From NCBI RefSeq assembly GCF_000815465.1, contig NZ_JSWE01000096.1:1-64000 (forward strand): a DNA stretch of 64,000 bases, read 5' to 3'. A program made the position numbers and the translations under genes. Origin of the DNA: Candidatus Jidaibacter acanthamoeba. GTDB lineage: Bacteria; Pseudomonadota; Alphaproteobacteria; Rickettsiales; Midichloriaceae. The notes beneath the pieces are model-generated. The model made no database searches. It was given only the letters and a program-made list of their open reading frames with translations, and was not told the DNA's origin. Positions within the stretch are counted from its first letter, which is position 1. Each line of letters starts with the position of its first letter. Positions 56,571 to 64,000 of this stretch are shown here, in pieces.

Positions 56571-57368
56571 ATGATTCATCCCACAGCGGTTATTTATGAT
56601 GGTGCTAAGGTTGCATCAAGCGCAGAAATAGGCCCATATTGTGTAATCGGGTCTAATGTTGAAATAAAAGATGGGGTCATTCTTAAATCTCATGTTTGTG
56701 TAGACGGGTATACTGTAATTGATGAGGGAACGACGGTTTTTCCTTTTGCTTCTCTTGGTTTAGTACCGCAGGATTTAAAATATAGTGGAGAAAAATCTAC
56801 GGTTTATATTGGTAAAAATAATACAATCAGGGAATATGTAACTATCCATCCCGGTACGGAGCAGGGCGGGATGAAGACCGAAATAGGAGATAACTGCCTG
56901 CTTATGATAGGGGTGCATGTAGCACATGACTGTAAAATCGGCAATAATGTTATTATGGCTAATAATGTTACGCTTGCAGGGCATGTTAATGTTGCGGATT
57001 TTGCTATAATCGGAGGTATGTCTGCCGTTCATCAGTTCGTGAGGATCGGAGCGCATTCGATTATCGGTGGAGGTAGCATTGTTGTTGAAGATGTAATTCC
57101 TTTCGGCAATGTAGTCGGGGAAAGAGCAGGGCTTGCCGGGCTTAATATCGTAGGAATGAAGCGGAGAAATTTTGATAGAGAGACTATCAAACAATTGCAA
57201 ATTGCATTCAAAAGGTTGTTTGTTGATAATGATAATACTTTTGAAAGCCGTGTAAGTGACGTAGAAGAAAATTTCGGCGGTAATGAGAAAGTAAAAGAAA
57301 TTGTTCAATTTCTTAAGGCGGATAGTTCAAGATCAATATGTATGCCGAAAATAAGGGATGAATCTTAA
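56571..57368 (+). CDS. lpxA: UDP-N-acetylglucosamine acyltransferase
   Basis: A 265-residue hexapeptide-repeat enzyme, first step of lipid A synthesis. MIHPTAVIYDGAKV is the canonical start; an ATG at 56547 would add eight residues overlapping fabZ and is less likely (GAGAG precedes 56571). Catalytic His in GVHVAHDCKIG and the family's GMKRRNF at the C-terminal helical part. Ends TAATG with lpxI. Confidence 0.97.
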   Translation: MIHPTAVIYDGAKVASSAEIGPYCVIGSNVEIKDGVILKSHVCVDGYTVIDEGTTVFPFASLGLVPQDLKYSGEKSTVYIGKNNTIREYVTIHPGTEQGGMKTEIGDNCLLMIGVHVAHDCKIGNNVIMANNVTLAGHVNVADFAIIGGMSAVHQFVRIGAHSIIGGGSIVVEDVIPFGNVVGERAGLAGLNIVGMKRRNFDRETIKQLQIAFKRLFVDNDNTFESRVSDVEENFGGNEKVKEIVQFLKADSSRSICMPKIRDES

Positions 57369-58192
57369 TGGAAAATATAGAAATTAAAAAATTAGGAATA
57401 ATAGCAGGAAGCGAATCTTTACCAAGGCATGTAGTTGACGCTGCAAAAAAGCAAAATATTGAATTTGTACTAATCGGGCTTACTGGCCAAACCAGCGAAG
57501 AGCTGTATAAAGATATTGAATACCAAACCTTCCAATTGCATTCGATAAGCAAAATAATTAAGAAGCTCAATGATGAAGGAGTTTCTCATGTAGTTTTTGC
57601 CGGAAGAGTAAAAAGGACTAGTATTTCAAAACTTCTTTTGGATGTTAAAGGGGCAAAATTATTTGCAAGCATTATGAGAAACGGGATTAATGATAATTCT
57701 TTGCTTACAACTATAGTTAATTTTTTTGAAAATGAAGGTTTTACCGTGTTGCCGGCTGAATATATAGCTCAGGATATAGTGGTAAGAAGCGGCCATATTA
57801 CCAAGACTAAACCAAGTAAAGAAGCTTGGGAGGATATTAAAAAGGGTACTAAAATATTAAAAGGAATTGCTGAGTTTGATGTCGGGCAGGCGCTCGTGAT
57901 ACAAGAAGGATTAGTACTCGGAGTTGAAGCTGCCGAAGGGACTGACCGGTTAATTGAGCGTTGCGGCGGTATTCAACAAAAAGAAGAGCATGGGGCTATT
58001 TTAATAAAAGTTTCTAAGCCCGATCAGGATAAAAGGGTAGATCTGCCGTGTATAGGAATAAATACGGTAAAAGAATTACATAAAAACGGTTTAATCGGGG
58101 TTGCAATTGAAGCAGGTTCGGCATTAATTATTGATGAAAAAGCGACTGTAAAAGAAGCGGATAGACTAGGTATATTTATATTCGGTATTTAA
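57368..58192 (+). CDS. lpxI: UDP-2,3-diacylglucosamine pyrophosphatase LpxI
   Basis: A 274-residue LpxI (DUF1009) enzyme, the alphaproteobacterial alternative to LpxH. Start LGIIAGSESLPRHVVDAAK, the VFAGRVKR segment and the C-terminal GVAIEAGSALIIDEKAT match the family. Overlaps the lpxA stop by one base. lpxB is not in this cluster. Confidence 0.93.
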   Translation: MENIEIKKLGIIAGSESLPRHVVDAAKKQNIEFVLIGLTGQTSEELYKDIEYQTFQLHSISKIIKKLNDEGVSHVVFAGRVKRTSISKLLLDVKGAKLFASIMRNGINDNSLLTTIVNFFENEGFTVLPAEYIAQDIVVRSGHITKTKPSKEAWEDIKKGTKILKGIAEFDVGQALVIQEGLVLGVEAAEGTDRLIERCGGIQQKEEHGAILIKVSKPDQDKRVDLPCIGINTVKELHKNGLIGVAIEAGSALIIDEKATVKEADRLGIFIFGI

Positions 58193-58210
58193 ATTTTAAT
58201 AATATAATTT

Positions 58211-58867
58211 ATGACAGTTATTATTGCAATTGACGGCCCCTCTGCTTCAGGCAAAGGTACTTTATCCAAAGGTTTAGCGAGAAAGTTGGGCTTTGATAAT
58301 TTAGATACCGGCTCTTTATACAGAATTTTAGCATATTATGCCTTAGAAGCTGAACTTGCTTCAAATGATGCAGAAAAAATAGTCGCTTTAGTCCCCGGTA
58401 TTGATTTCAGCCAGCCTAAAAACTTAATCCTTACCAGTGATAAAGTAAGTAAAATGGCATCTGAAATCGCAAGCCAACCAAAAGTGCGAGAAGCCCTGAA
58501 TTCTATGCAGAAAAACTTCCCTTTAGGCAAGGCGGGAGTGGTGATAGACGGTAGAGATATCGGCACCGTAATATTTCCTGATGCTGATTGTAAATTTTTT
58601 ATCACAGCAGATTTAGGAGTAAGAGCTGAGAGAAGATATAAACAGTTGCAAAGCGGGAGAAAAGATATTATATTCGACCAAGTCTTGCAAAGTCTGAAGG
58701 AGCGTGATGAACTGGATAGAAATAGGGCAATAGCACCTACTTTACCTGCCGATGATGCCATCATCATTGATAATTCCGATCTTAATGCTGATGAAGTATT
58801 ACAAGTAGTACTTGAAAAGACTCTGGAGACATTAAAACATAAAAATATTAATATTAACCTTTTTTAA
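58211..58867 (+). CDS. cmk: Cytidylate kinase
   Basis: A 218-residue (d)CMP kinase. P-loop DGPSASGKGTL (about 8-18), LDTGSLYR and VIDGRDIGTVIFPDA are family signatures. It sits between lpxI and rpsA; cmk-rpsA adjacency is common across bacteria. Confidence 0.96.
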   Translation: MTVIIAIDGPSASGKGTLSKGLARKLGFDNLDTGSLYRILAYYALEAELASNDAEKIVALVPGIDFSQPKNLILTSDKVSKMASEIASQPKVREALNSMQKNFPLGKAGVVIDGRDIGTVIFPDADCKFFITADLGVRAERRYKQLQSGRKDIIFDQVLQSLKERDELDRNRAIAPTLPADDAIIIDNSDLNADEVLQVVLEKTLETLKHKNININLF

Positions 58868-58887
58868 CCAGGAGTGTCATATAATAT

Positions 58888-60624
58888 ATGGCTATCAAAT
58901 CAAATATAAACAAAAATGAAGAAATAAACTTTACTGAAAGTTTTGCTCAATTGTTTGAAGACTCAATTCAAAATGAAAAGAAAGAAGGTACCGTAATCAA
59001 GGGGCAGGTTGTCGGGATTGAAAGGGATGCTGTTCTTATAGATGTAGGATTAAAAAGTGAAGGCAGAGTTCCGCTTAAAGAATTTGCATTAGACGGAGAA
59101 GAGCCGAATATTAACATCGGTGATACAGTTGATGTGTTTGTTGAAAGACTTGAAGGTAAATCAGGCAGAACTGTTTTAAGTAGAGAAAAAGCTTTACGTG
59201 AAGAAGCTTGGGTGAAGTTTGAAGAATTACAAAATAAAGATGTGAATGTTGATGGTAAAGTAATCGGCAGAGTTAAAGGCGGTTTTGCCGTTGATTTAGG
59301 CGGCTTAATTGCGTTTTTACCCGGGAGCCAGGTTGATATTCGTCCCGTAAAAGATGCTTCCGTGCTTATGAATATTTCTCAACCGTTTAAAATTTTAAAA
59401 ATGGATAGAGATCAAGGTAACGTGGTTGTTTCCAGAAGAGCTATTCTTGAAGAATCGAGAGCGGAAGCCAGAAATGAATTATTATCTAATATTTCAGAAG
59501 GTTCAATCCTTGAAGGTGTGGTTAAAAATATCACTGATTATGGTGCGTTCATTGACCTTGGTTCATTAGACGGCTTACTGCATATAACTGATATTTCATG
59601 GAATAAAATTTCTCATCCTTCCGAAGTATTAAGTTTAGGACAGCAAATTAAAGTAATGGTTATTAAATATAATCCGGAAACCAAAAGAGTTTCATTAGGG
59701 CTCAAGCAACTGGAATCAAATCCGTGGGATGGCCTATCTGATAAGTATCAATCGGGTATGAGATTCACCGGAAGTGTAACTACCGTTACCGACTATGGTG
59801 CGTTTGTTGAACTTGCGCAAGGTGTTGAAGGCTTAGTATATCATACTGAAATTAGCTGGAATGCTAAAAATATTCACCCGAGAAAACTATTGAAAGCCGG
59901 TGACGAGATAGAAGTAGTTGTTCTTGAAATTGATATTTCCAAGCACCGTATAAGCTTGAGTATGAAGCAATGTAAACCGAACCCGTGGCAGAAATTTACC
60001 GATGAAAATCCGATCGGTACAATTGTTGAAGGTGTAGTTAAAAATATTGCTGATTTCGGTTTATTCGTGACTGTTAACGAAGAAAATCCGGATGCTGCAA
60101 TTGATGCACTGGTTCCTGCCGTTGAGCTTACCTGGAGTGATAACCCGGAGGAAGAGCTTAAAAATTATAAAAAAGGCGATATAGTTAAAGGAATCGTACT
60201 TACTTCCGATGTTGAAAGAGAAAGAGTTACTTTAGGTATCAAACAACTTTCTACGGATCACTTTACCGAAGCTGCTGATAAGCTCGATAGGAACAGTATT
60301 GTAACTTGCACGGTAACTGATGTTAAGAGCGATGGTATCGAAGTTGAAGTCTCTGAAAATATTAAAGCTTTCATTAAGAAAGGTGATATTTCCAAGCATA
60401 AAGCTGAACAAAGACCTGAAAGGTTTGCGGTTGGCGACAGGGTCGATGCTATGGTAGTTGCTGTTGATAAAAATACTCGTAAAGTTAACATCTCTATTAA
60501 GGCTTTAGAAGCTGACCAAGAGAAAAAAGCAATTGCCGAATACGGTTCAACTGATAGCGGTGCAAGCTTAGGTGATATCTTAGGTGCAGCACTTGGCCAA
60601 TCACAAAACAAAGATAAAGAATAA
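58888..60624 (+). CDS. rpsA: Ribosomal protein bS1
   Basis: A 578-residue protein with six S1 domains (VVGIERDAVLIDVGLKSEGR in the first; DYGAFIDLGSLDGLLHITDI in the third). It binds mRNA on the 30S subunit. AGGAG lies 13 bases before ATG. Length is normal and a terminator follows. Confidence 0.97.
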   Translation: MAIKSNINKNEEINFTESFAQLFEDSIQNEKKEGTVIKGQVVGIERDAVLIDVGLKSEGRVPLKEFALDGEEPNINIGDTVDVFVERLEGKSGRTVLSREKALREEAWVKFEELQNKDVNVDGKVIGRVKGGFAVDLGGLIAFLPGSQVDIRPVKDASVLMNISQPFKILKMDRDQGNVVVSRRAILEESRAEARNELLSNISEGSILEGVVKNITDYGAFIDLGSLDGLLHITDISWNKISHPSEVLSLGQQIKVMVIKYNPETKRVSLGLKQLESNPWDGLSDKYQSGMRFTGSVTTVTDYGAFVELAQGVEGLVYHTEISWNAKNIHPRKLLKAGDEIEVVVLEIDISKHRISLSMKQCKPNPWQKFTDENPIGTIVEGVVKNIADFGLFVTVNEENPDAAIDALVPAVELTWSDNPEEELKNYKKGDIVKGIVLTSDVERERVTLGIKQLSTDHFTEAADKLDRNSIVTCTVTDVKSDGIEVEVSENIKAFIKKGDISKHKAEQRPERFAVGDRVDAMVVAVDKNTRKVNISIKALEADQEKKAIAEYGSTDSGASLGDILGAALGQSQNKDKE

Positions 60625-60652
60625 TATTCTTTATAAAGTTAATTGTAACAAG

Positions 60653-60685
60653 AAGCCCTTTTGCTAATGTGGAGGGGCTTTTTTA
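60653..60685 (+). terminator. Terminator of rpsA
   Basis: Stem AAGCCC / GGGCTT with a loop of about 16 nt, then a T run; 29 bp after the rpsA stop. Confidence 0.85.
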
Positions 60686-60808
60686 GTGTTTTGATTTGAT
60701 AAACTAATTCAAAAGACATTGCGGCTTTTATACTTTTAAATGAAAGTAAGCTAAATTTTTATTAAAATACAAAATATAGTATATAAAAAATATATTTTAA
60801 AAACCTAA

Positions 60809-61963
60809 ATGGTAATGAATAGGGTTTTAGTATCAACCATTGTCTCAGGAGTAAATAGAATGTTGGCAAAAGATAATAGCATTAATAAATTACCTACCTT
60901 AGTTATATGTAATCATCATTATGAGGTAAAGGTAATGGAATATTTGCAAACGATGTTACCTACCTTAATTAAGGCCGGTTATAAAACTTTATGTATTGAA
61001 GGGGATCTTAGTATGAAAATAGACTTTGATCTTATTAATAAAGCTGAAGTAAATTATCTTAAACAAATAGGTATGCTTGGCATTTCAATAGATACTCTTA
61101 AAAAAATGACTTTAGAAGATTTGTATAATTTTTTAAACAATAAAAATATACAATCAGATAATATGTCAGGTTTACTTCAGCAACTTATTGAGTTGCCTGC
61201 CCATCTAGAGATATACAAAATATTTAGAACTGCTTTAGAAAACCAAATGGAGATAAAACCCGTAGAAATAAATTATCATAAACTTCCTCATGATATATTA
61301 GGGGATGATGTAGTTATGAAATTCAGAGAAAATTTGATGGCCAATCAACTTGTTAATATAAGAGTAAATTCACCGGGAATTTTATTTATTGTAGGAGTTA
61401 GTCATTATAAAGGATTAAGACAAGAATTATCAAAACTTGGTGTAGAGTTAACAAATAACTATGAATTTTTATACCCTTATACAAATAGGCTTGTCCACAC
61501 ATCTCAAAAGGATGAAGAATGGATGGCTTATCGCTCTGATATTGATCAAGACATAAAAGCGTTTGATCTTGATAAAAAGAATCAGGTCAATAGTCTAACC
61601 TGGATTATTGAAAATAAAATAGCAGAATATTGCGCCCGGCAAACAGATCCGATAATTATAGGTAAGCCTATTAAAAGACAGCAAGTAGCAATGCTACTAA
61701 GCGCTTTGACAGGAAAATGCTTTCAAGCTTATTTAAGGGAAGGAGATAATTTTATTGTTGATGCTTTATATAAACTACCTTTAACTAAAACTGACCCTGA
61801 AAACTATATGCGATATTTATCAGAAAAAGTTAAATTACCTTTTTCTTTGTACATACAAGATGATGCTACATACTTATTAATTAAAGATATCAATAATCCT
61901 AAGGTAGCTGACCTTATTGCAGAAAGATCTAAACAACTTAAAGAGAGCGGTAGAAGTTATTAA
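60809..61963 (+). CDS. EreA/ChaN/TraB-like superfamily protein, unknown function
   Basis: A 384-residue protein with no signal peptide. VICNHHYEVKVMEYLQTMLP followed by CIEGDL, and later RENLMANQ with ILFIVGVSHYKGLRQELSKL, recall the layout of the erythromycin-esterase/ChaN/TraB-like fold (His early, Glu, then R-N-xx-MA and G-x-x-H). The call is from pattern only. ATG 60809 is not preceded by a clear ribosome binding site; M3 (60815) is an alternative. It stands alone between rpsA and a pseudogene. Confidence 0.5.
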   Translation: MVMNRVLVSTIVSGVNRMLAKDNSINKLPTLVICNHHYEVKVMEYLQTMLPTLIKAGYKTLCIEGDLSMKIDFDLINKAEVNYLKQIGMLGISIDTLKKMTLEDLYNFLNNKNIQSDNMSGLLQQLIELPAHLEIYKIFRTALENQMEIKPVEINYHKLPHDILGDDVVMKFRENLMANQLVNIRVNSPGILFIVGVSHYKGLRQELSKLGVELTNNYEFLYPYTNRLVHTSQKDEEWMAYRSDIDQDIKAFDLDKKNQVNSLTWIIENKIAEYCARQTDPIIIGKPIKRQQVAMLLSALTGKCFQAYLREGDNFIVDALYKLPLTKTDPENYMRYLSEKVKLPFSLYIQDDATYLLIKDINNPKVADLIAERSKQLKESGRSY

Positions 61964-62082
61964 TGAATTGCTAAGATATAAATTTATATTTAGTTTTAAC
62001 TTTAAAACAGTAAGCTTATATGGATCAAACATGGGAAAGAAGAAACGGATTTTATAATCTTACTATTAATCAAATTTAAAAT

Positions 62083-62782
62083 TTGTCTAAAAAAGCTCTA
62101 AATAGGGATGATATAATTGATGCCTCTCTTGTGCGCCGATTAATTGCCGCACAATTCCCGCAGTGGGCGGATCTTCCGATTAAACTAATGCGGCCTGAAG
62201 GATGGGACAATAAAACTTTTCGCCTTGGTGATCAGATGACTATTCGCCTTCCTAAGGCTAGAGAATATTCTCACCAAGTTGAAAAAGAGCAGTATTGGTT
62301 ACCAAAACTTGCGCTGCTACTGCCGCTTCCTATTCCCGCTCCCTTGGCAATGGGTAAGCCAACTAAAGAGTTCCTTGGCATTGGTCTATTTACCAATGGC
62401 TTATAGGTGAAACTGCCTCACCTGAAAGTATTATAAATTTAAATGAATTTGCCGTTGCGCTTGCGGGCTTTTTGATTTCTTTACAAAAAATTAATACTGA
62501 TGGCGCACCCAAAGCAGGAATACATAACTTTTATCGCGGCAGAGATATTTCTATATATGATGCTGAAACTCGACAAGCTATTTCAATTTTGAATAATAAA
62601 ATTGATGTTAAGCTAGCGACGGAAATATGGGATAAAGCTCTGACATCAAGCCGGCAAGGTTTTCCGGTTTGGGTTAACCGGGGATATCAGTATTGGTAAC
62701 CTATTGCTAAAAAAACAGTCAACTAAGTGTGGTCATTGATTTGTGTATTGGTGACGCTATTTGTGATTTAGCGATTGCTTGA
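62083..62782 (+). pseudogene. Aminoglycoside/choline phosphotransferase-like pseudogene
   Basis: Fragments of one APH-type kinase appear in succession: MRPEGWDNKTFRLGDQMTIR (start TTG 62083), then after a frameshift near 62385 WSIYQWLIGETASPESIINL, then LISLQKINTDGAPK, and after a further shift near 62690 GDISIGNLLLKK and CIGDAICDLAIA. The catalytic HGD is replaced by NRGD-like sequence at the break and the DFG region is disrupted. At least two frameshifts; inactive. Confidence 0.82.
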
Positions 62783-62821
62783 ATTTAAAATAGTGAGAAT
62801 GGAGGCTCAATTATCTTTTTA

Positions 62822-63614
62822 TTAGAAAGAAGAATTGTAAATCTTATTTCTTAATTGCTTAGCAACAATTAAATTTCTAAGCCAAAATGTTAAAGTTAGC
62901 ATGTATTTATTGCTTAAAAATAGATATAGAGGATGCGTGCAATATCTACGTATTTTATCTGGTAAAGATTTATATAATATAAATGGAAATGCGGCAAGGT
63001 GATAATGATAAAACTCTGCTAGTTCAACTTTTACTTCTTTTATTATATTTACATTCCAATATTCTTGCCAGCGTATAACAAAATTATCATTAAGTATATT
63101 ATTATGAGAAATATTTAAGTTATATTCCTTAACGTACTCAGCAAGATTTATGCTGCTATTTTCTTTCTCATATAGTGCATGAAGCCTGATTGTAACTTTG
63201 TCATATAAAGTAAAAACTTGATTATCCTTAATTATTAAGTCTTTTGGTGGAATGTTGGATAATTTAAATATAAAAGGGGTTTTATCTAAATTATAAAGAG
63301 ATAATGTTTGCTGAAACTTTTGACTTTTACAACGGGGATAAGCTGTGATGGATAAAACTATATTATAAAAATTAAGCCTGTCTTTCGCCTTTATATATAT
63401 AGCAAAAACTATTTTGACTTCCAGGAAAGTTATAGGGTAGATAAAGACTATAATCTATATATTAACTTAATGAATGCCATTTCTTGCAAGAATTATAATA
63501 ATTCCAGTAATATGCATTTGATACAATATATGCTCTTTTAAACAAAAATTCGGTAATTTTTTTCCAAGCAAATTTAATTGGGTGTATAAATATTCCTATC
63601 GGTGCATCTGCCAT
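62822..63614 (-). pseudogene. Broken gene of unknown function
   Basis: On the minus strand an ATG at 63614 opens 50 codons (MADAPIGIFIHPIKFAW) ending at TAA 63462-63464. A second frame, open without any early start codon from 63454 to the stop at 62822, encodes about 210 further residues (including FVIRWQEYWNVNIIKEVKVE and HYHLAAFPFILYKSL). Together they look like one gene of about 260 codons broken by a frameshift or stop. No family recognised. Confidence 0.5.
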
Positions 63615-63969
63615 TCTTATTTATATGTTAATCATTAATAATCAAAGTGAGTAAGAATATAATTCTATATCATATTAAAACCAAGCAAATCTTTGTAAAA
63701 TTAATCTAGAGAGCACTTTCTATGTTAATTAAAAGATGATAATACAAGTATTTAATACTTTAAGTTTTATAGATTATAAAATTTTTAATTTTAGAATGGA
63801 TTAAGATTTATTTAAAGCTATATTTTTATTTAAATAAAACTTAGTTTCTGCTAAAATTCTGGTTTTTGGGTCTAATCCACCATATCGATCTGATTAATTC
63901 ATAAAATAAATCTCTACTCAAGGGACGCTTTGCTAAACCATTGACTAAAAATTTATAATACGAAGAAAA
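63615..63969. other. AT-rich intergenic region
   Basis: About 355 bp with no supported gene, repeat or hairpin; stops occur often in all frames. It lies between a broken gene and a tRNA. Confidence 0.4.
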
Positions 63970-64000
63970 TGGCGGATGGAGTGGGATTCGAACCCACGGT
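63970..64000 (-). tRNA. 3' end of a tRNA (partial, probably tRNA-Ser)
   Basis: The window ends inside a minus-strand tRNA. Visible are the CCA end (63970-63972), discriminator G, acceptor strand TCCATCC and a T arm GTGGG TTCGAAT CCCAC. A G discriminator suits tRNA-Ser, but the anticodon lies outside the window. Confidence 0.85.

Noticed and set aside
1-64000. CRISPR arrays
   Set aside because: No regularly spaced short repeats were seen; the repeats present are att sites, ankyrin-coding repeats and rpsA domains.

Overview
The window is AT-rich and looks like a chromosome segment of an intracellular alphaproteobacterium, most likely a Rickettsiales symbiont of a protist (Midichloriaceae/Jidaibacter-like). 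Grounds: four ankyrin-repeat proteins, decayed genes and IS fragments, a Rickettsiales-style lpxD-fabZ-lpxA block, and many proteins with eukaryote-directed features. The genus is inferred from gene content only; no database search was possible. Region 1 (313-42530) is an integrated conjugative element (ICE) of about 42.2 kb. An exact 52-bp direct repeat bounds it: the copy at 313-364 is the 3' half of a tRNA-Arg(ACG) gene, and the copy at 42479-42530 lies inside the intact tRNA-Arg gene. A tyrosine recombinase sits just inside the left end. The left third carries cargo: a giant ankyrin protein with an RTX-like C terminus, a signal-peptide STAND ATPase with TPR-like tail overlapping a degenerate sensor kinase, a symporter-histidine kinase fusion, a small secreted peptide, an ankyrin protein ending in a CaaX box, regulators, SSB-like proteins, a phage O/P-like replication pair, and an ankyrin protein that appears to enclose an ADP-ribosyltransferase domain. 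The middle (22544-39217) is a P-type (Trb) transfer operon in one direction: RHH protein, trbB-C-D-E-J, eexN-like exclusion lipoprotein, trbL-F-G-I, DUF3363-type relaxase, traG, traF, a lytic transglycosylase and traB. The right end has an SSB-like gene and two minus-strand genes resembling a HEPN/nucleotidyltransferase pair with long charged tails. Region 2 (42556-49842) is chromosomal: an ankyrin gene downstream of dnaK, a small gene interrupted at a T8 tract, rpsU, an EamA transporter and two small membrane proteins. Region 3 (49939-53959) is a tandem family of three related proteins, the first degenerate, with a HAD-like N-terminal domain and C-terminal tails containing an acidic segment followed by bipartite basic clusters; they are plausible host-directed effectors. 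Region 4 (54217-61963) is conserved housekeeping: an OmpA-family protein, the lipid A/fatty acid cluster lpxD-fabZ-lpxA-lpxI, cmk and rpsA, then an uncharacterised EreA/ChaN-like protein. The end (62083-64000) holds a broken phosphotransferase gene, another broken gene, and the 3' end of a tRNA. The ICE supplies its own integration, replication and conjugation genes and carries several candidate host-interaction and signalling genes. Shared C-terminal basic motifs link ICE proteins (40082-42037) with the chromosomal tandem family.
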